Positions 58,006-59,751 of a DNA stretch of 59,751 nt are shown in pieces. The stretch comes from Bacteroides faecichinchillae JCM 17102. Lineage in GTDB: Bacteria; Bacteroidota; Bacteroidia; Bacteroidales; Bacteroidaceae. Where the stretch lies: positions 1 through 59,751 of the forward strand of contig NZ_BAKK01000028.1 in NCBI RefSeq assembly GCF_000614145.1, written 5' to 3'. The notes below the pieces were generated by a model. The model was not told the origin of the DNA. It was given only the letters and a program-made list of their open reading frames with translations, and did not search any database. The first letter of the stretch is position 1. Every line of letters begins with the position of its first letter. Both the position numbers and the translations under genes were made by a program.

Positions 58006-59296
58006 ATGAGAATTGTACAGACTTTTTAGACTGCAAATAATTCACTTTTGGAGAATGGATTCGGATGGTTTCATCCACAATATCACTTGATGTCATGGGC
58101 GCTAAGTTGTCTGAGTCTGCGTGAGCACTATAATAACGTGGTCTTTTATACAGACAGCAATGGTTATAATATCTTTATTGATTTGCTGAAACTGCCTTAT
58201 ACGGACGTGGTGGTACAGTATGACGATTTGCCATGCCCTGATGTTCATTGGCTTATCCCAAGTTTTTTACTTATTCTTTACAGAAAGAACCTTTTATCCA
58301 TGTGGACGGAGATATACATTTTTCTTGCCGGTTGGACGCTTCCATAGAGTCCGGTGCATTAATCGCTCAAAACATGGAGATGGGTACTCAATATTATAAA
58401 GGTATGATGAACGATCTCTTGCGTAGGGACTATCGGATGCCGGAATTCTTGCGTAAGGCTTTGGAACGTGATGCCATTCTCTCTTATAATGCTGGTTTCC
58501 TGGGTGGCAATGACCTTGATTTTATACAGGAGTATTGTCGGATTGCTTTTCAGTTTATAGATGATAATGGTTTGCTTGATTATCATAGCCATAATATTAG
58601 TGTCAATAACAATCTTTTATTCGAGCAGACTCTTTTTGCTGCGCTTGCCGAAGAGCGTGGTAAAAAGGTTACGAGTGTGTTTGATATGGTGGTTCCGGAT
58701 AATGGCTATGATTATTTCCGTTTCTGCGATTTCTATCGGTTCGAGGAAGTCAAGTTTTTGCATCTGTTGGGCAGGCATAAGCGCAACTTGCGTATCTGTG
58801 AACTGCTTGGCAAAACTTTGCTTGACCGTTATCCTGAGTATTATAAGCGTATCGTGGAACTTTTCCCACAAAACAACAAGCGCTTAGGCAATGTCAAACA
58901 GACGCCTCCGGATATGACAATACAGAAATGTATCGCATTATATCAGGATTATTTGTGTGACCGCATTGCGGATTGGAAGGATCTGTCTACCATTACACTT
59001 TATGATTGGGAGAAGCGGCTTTCTGCCTATCCCCGTTTTATCAATGCTGATCGTGAACGGCAGTCTGCTTGCATTATCGGTAAGAATCCTTATGCGTCTG
59101 TGTTTGAGATCCCCATAACTGGCCTGATTTGGCTAAACATCTGTTAAAGGAACGTGTAAATCGTGAACGTTGTGGCAGAAGTGCGGATGTGGTGTGTGTG
59201 CCTTGCTTGTTGGGTGAGGGATACAAGGAAGCGTTGTTAAGTGATTGGGGATACAACATGTTGGCTTTGTTGGATAAAAGAGATGAGTTTTGGTGA
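58006..59296 (+). pseudogene. glycosyltransferase-like protein (probably DUF6734), one stop and two frameshifts
   Basis: From ATG 58006 it reads MRIVQTF, then TAG at 58027-58029 where Trp is expected. It continues with NGFGWFHPQYHLMSWALSCL, VVFYTDSNGYNIF and PCPDVHW. A lost G near 58250 moves to AYPKFFTYSLQKEPFIHVDG with DIHF, a GT-A-like DxD motif. The long middle part contains SYNAGFLGGNDLDFIQEY. A lost G near 59108 moves to DPHNWPDLAKHLLKERVN, and the frame ends LLDKRDEFW at 59296. Combined length is about 429 residues. I associate this architecture with DUF6734 proteins encoded beside small peptide genes in Bacteroidales, but from memory. The 50-residue ORF overlaps its end and a Cys/Gly-rich peptide gene follows. 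Either the gene is decayed or the sequence has three errors. Confidence 0.65.
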
Positions 59297-59435
59297 ATTG
59301 CTTTGTGAATTGAGAACTTCTCTTTCATCGGATATCCGCAACAATGAAGAAGGTGTCTATCGTTCGGTGCGTGCCGAGTTGGAATATTTGTGTTATAATG
59401 GCATCGTTTATATAAAACCGAAATCAGAGAAATAA
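59283..59435 (+). CDS. 50-residue hypothetical protein between GT-like and peptide genes
   Basis: Starts at ATG 59283, overlapping the end of the GT-like gene by 14 nt, and ends 36 nt before the peptide gene. It reads as three short helices (FGELLCELRTSLSSDI, GVYRSVRAELEYLCYNG) and an ending strand (IVYIKP), a pattern that could be a small winged-helix or leader-recognition-like domain. I do not recognise a family. Translational overlap and position suggest it works with the GT-like protein and the precursor peptide. Confidence 0.5.
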   Translation: MSFGELLCELRTSLSSDIRNNEEGVYRSVRAELEYLCYNGIVYIKPKSEK

Positions 59436-59471
59436 CAACTTTTTTGTCTAATATTAAAAAATAAGAGTTTT

Positions 59472-59751
59472 ATGGAAACAAAAAATGAAAATCAGAGTAA
59501 CAGAATTAAATTGAAAGAAATTACTCAACTTTCTCCGGATACGCAAAACTATAGTTATGGTTCTTGCGGTTCCTGTGGAAGCGGTTTAGGAACGGGACCT
59601 GATGACTGTATGTCTCAGGATTTGCTTTTAGAACTTAGCGATAGAGGGGCTTTAACTTCGGAAGTTTATGTGTGCGGTTGGGGATGGACATTGCCTGGCG
59701 GAACAATCTATGGCTTTTGCGGTAGCTGCGGATCATGCGGTTGTGGAAGCG
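59472..59751 (+). CDS. Cys/Gly/Ser-rich putative RiPP precursor peptide, cut by window end
   Basis: The frame opens with ATG at 59472 and is still open at the last base (93 codons seen). Residues 1-26 form a charged leader-like part with RIKLKEITQLSPDTQN, similar in style to Bacteroidales natural-product precursors (LKxI...LS). Residues 27-46 contain YGSCGSCGSGLGTGPDDC. A more ordinary middle follows (MSQDLLLELSDRGALTSEVY). Residues 67-93 hold VCGWGWTLPGG and GFCGSCGSCGCGS. Eight Cys are visible (32, 35, 46, 68, 83, 86, 89, 91), most in GSCG repeats. There is no heme-, iron-sulfur- or metal-storage-type context. With an upstream GT-like gene, a glycosylated or otherwise modified peptide is possible. 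The C-terminus and any further modification or export genes lie outside the window. Confidence 0.6.
   Translation, partial: METKNENQSNRIKLKEITQLSPDTQNYSYGSCGSCGSGLGTGPDDCMSQDLLLELSDRGALTSEVYVCGWGWTLPGGTIYGFCGSCGSCGCGS

Overview
The window looks like a gut Bacteroides chromosome, close to B. thetaiotaomicron or a relative. The evidence is AT-rich DNA, leaders without obvious Shine-Dalgarno sites, TAnnTTTG-type -7 boxes, a UpxY-type capsule regulator, exported glycosidases, and Bacteroidales families such as GxGYxYP, DUF4843, BspA-like repeats and Tex. From memory only, the sialidase to beta-galactosidase block followed by a UpxY capsule locus resembles the BT_0455 to CPS2 region of B. thetaiotaomicron.

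Region 1 (1-12.7 kb) is a host-glycan degradation block. It holds an exported sialidase, two GH20 beta-hexosaminidases, a broken sialate O-acetylesterase, a GH2 beta-mannosidase and a GH2 beta-galactosidase. Together these would strip sialic acid, GlcNAc/GalNAc, galactose and mannose from N-glycans or mucins. Two transcription units start with nearly the same promoter/leader motif (40-75 and 5001-5033).

Region 2 (12.7-34.05 kb) is a capsular polysaccharide locus on the + strand. It runs: UpxY antiterminator, SLBB outer-membrane exporter, Wzz chain-length protein, WecA-type initiating transferase, RmlA/RmlC/RmlD/RmlB, two FdtA-like ketoisomerases, a MaoC-like hydratase, a CitE-like lyase, an Fe-S F420-dehydrogenase-beta-like protein, a NeuD/PglD-type acyltransferase, a DegT aminotransferase, a glycosyltransferase, Wzx, Wzy, two GT2 enzymes and a DUF1972 rhamnosyltransferase-like enzyme. 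It predicts a Wzy-dependent polymer with rhamnose and an N-acylated 3-amino-3,6-dideoxyhexose.

Region 3 (34.05-37.4 kb) is mostly non-coding. It contains a double palindrome, an S1/P1 nuclease, a perfect 22-bp inverted repeat inside a small motif array, and a tyrosine recombinase. Region 4 (37.4-42.8 kb, - strand) is a second carbohydrate cluster: GxGYxYP protein, GH5 and an agarase-like enzyme.

Region 5 (42.9-56.3 kb) is mostly core genes: DnaJ, GrpE, an ABC-F ATPase with a degenerate second Walker A, a BspA-like protein, a CPBP protease, Tex, a histidine kinase coupled to a 5'-nucleotidase, an AraC regulator and a Crp-family regulator. Region 6 (56.4 kb to the end) has a DUF4843-like lipoprotein, about 0.8 kb of decayed gene fragments, a disrupted glycosyltransferase-like gene (probably DUF6734), a 50-residue ORF, and a Cys/Gly-rich putative RiPP precursor cut by the window edge. 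This last group is the best candidate for an undescribed system.

The window carries about 13 single-base frameshifts, most of them loss of one G or C from a short run. Several 'broken' genes may therefore be sequence errors. The O-acetylesterase, which also has two stop codons and a lost 5' end, is the clearest real pseudogene.
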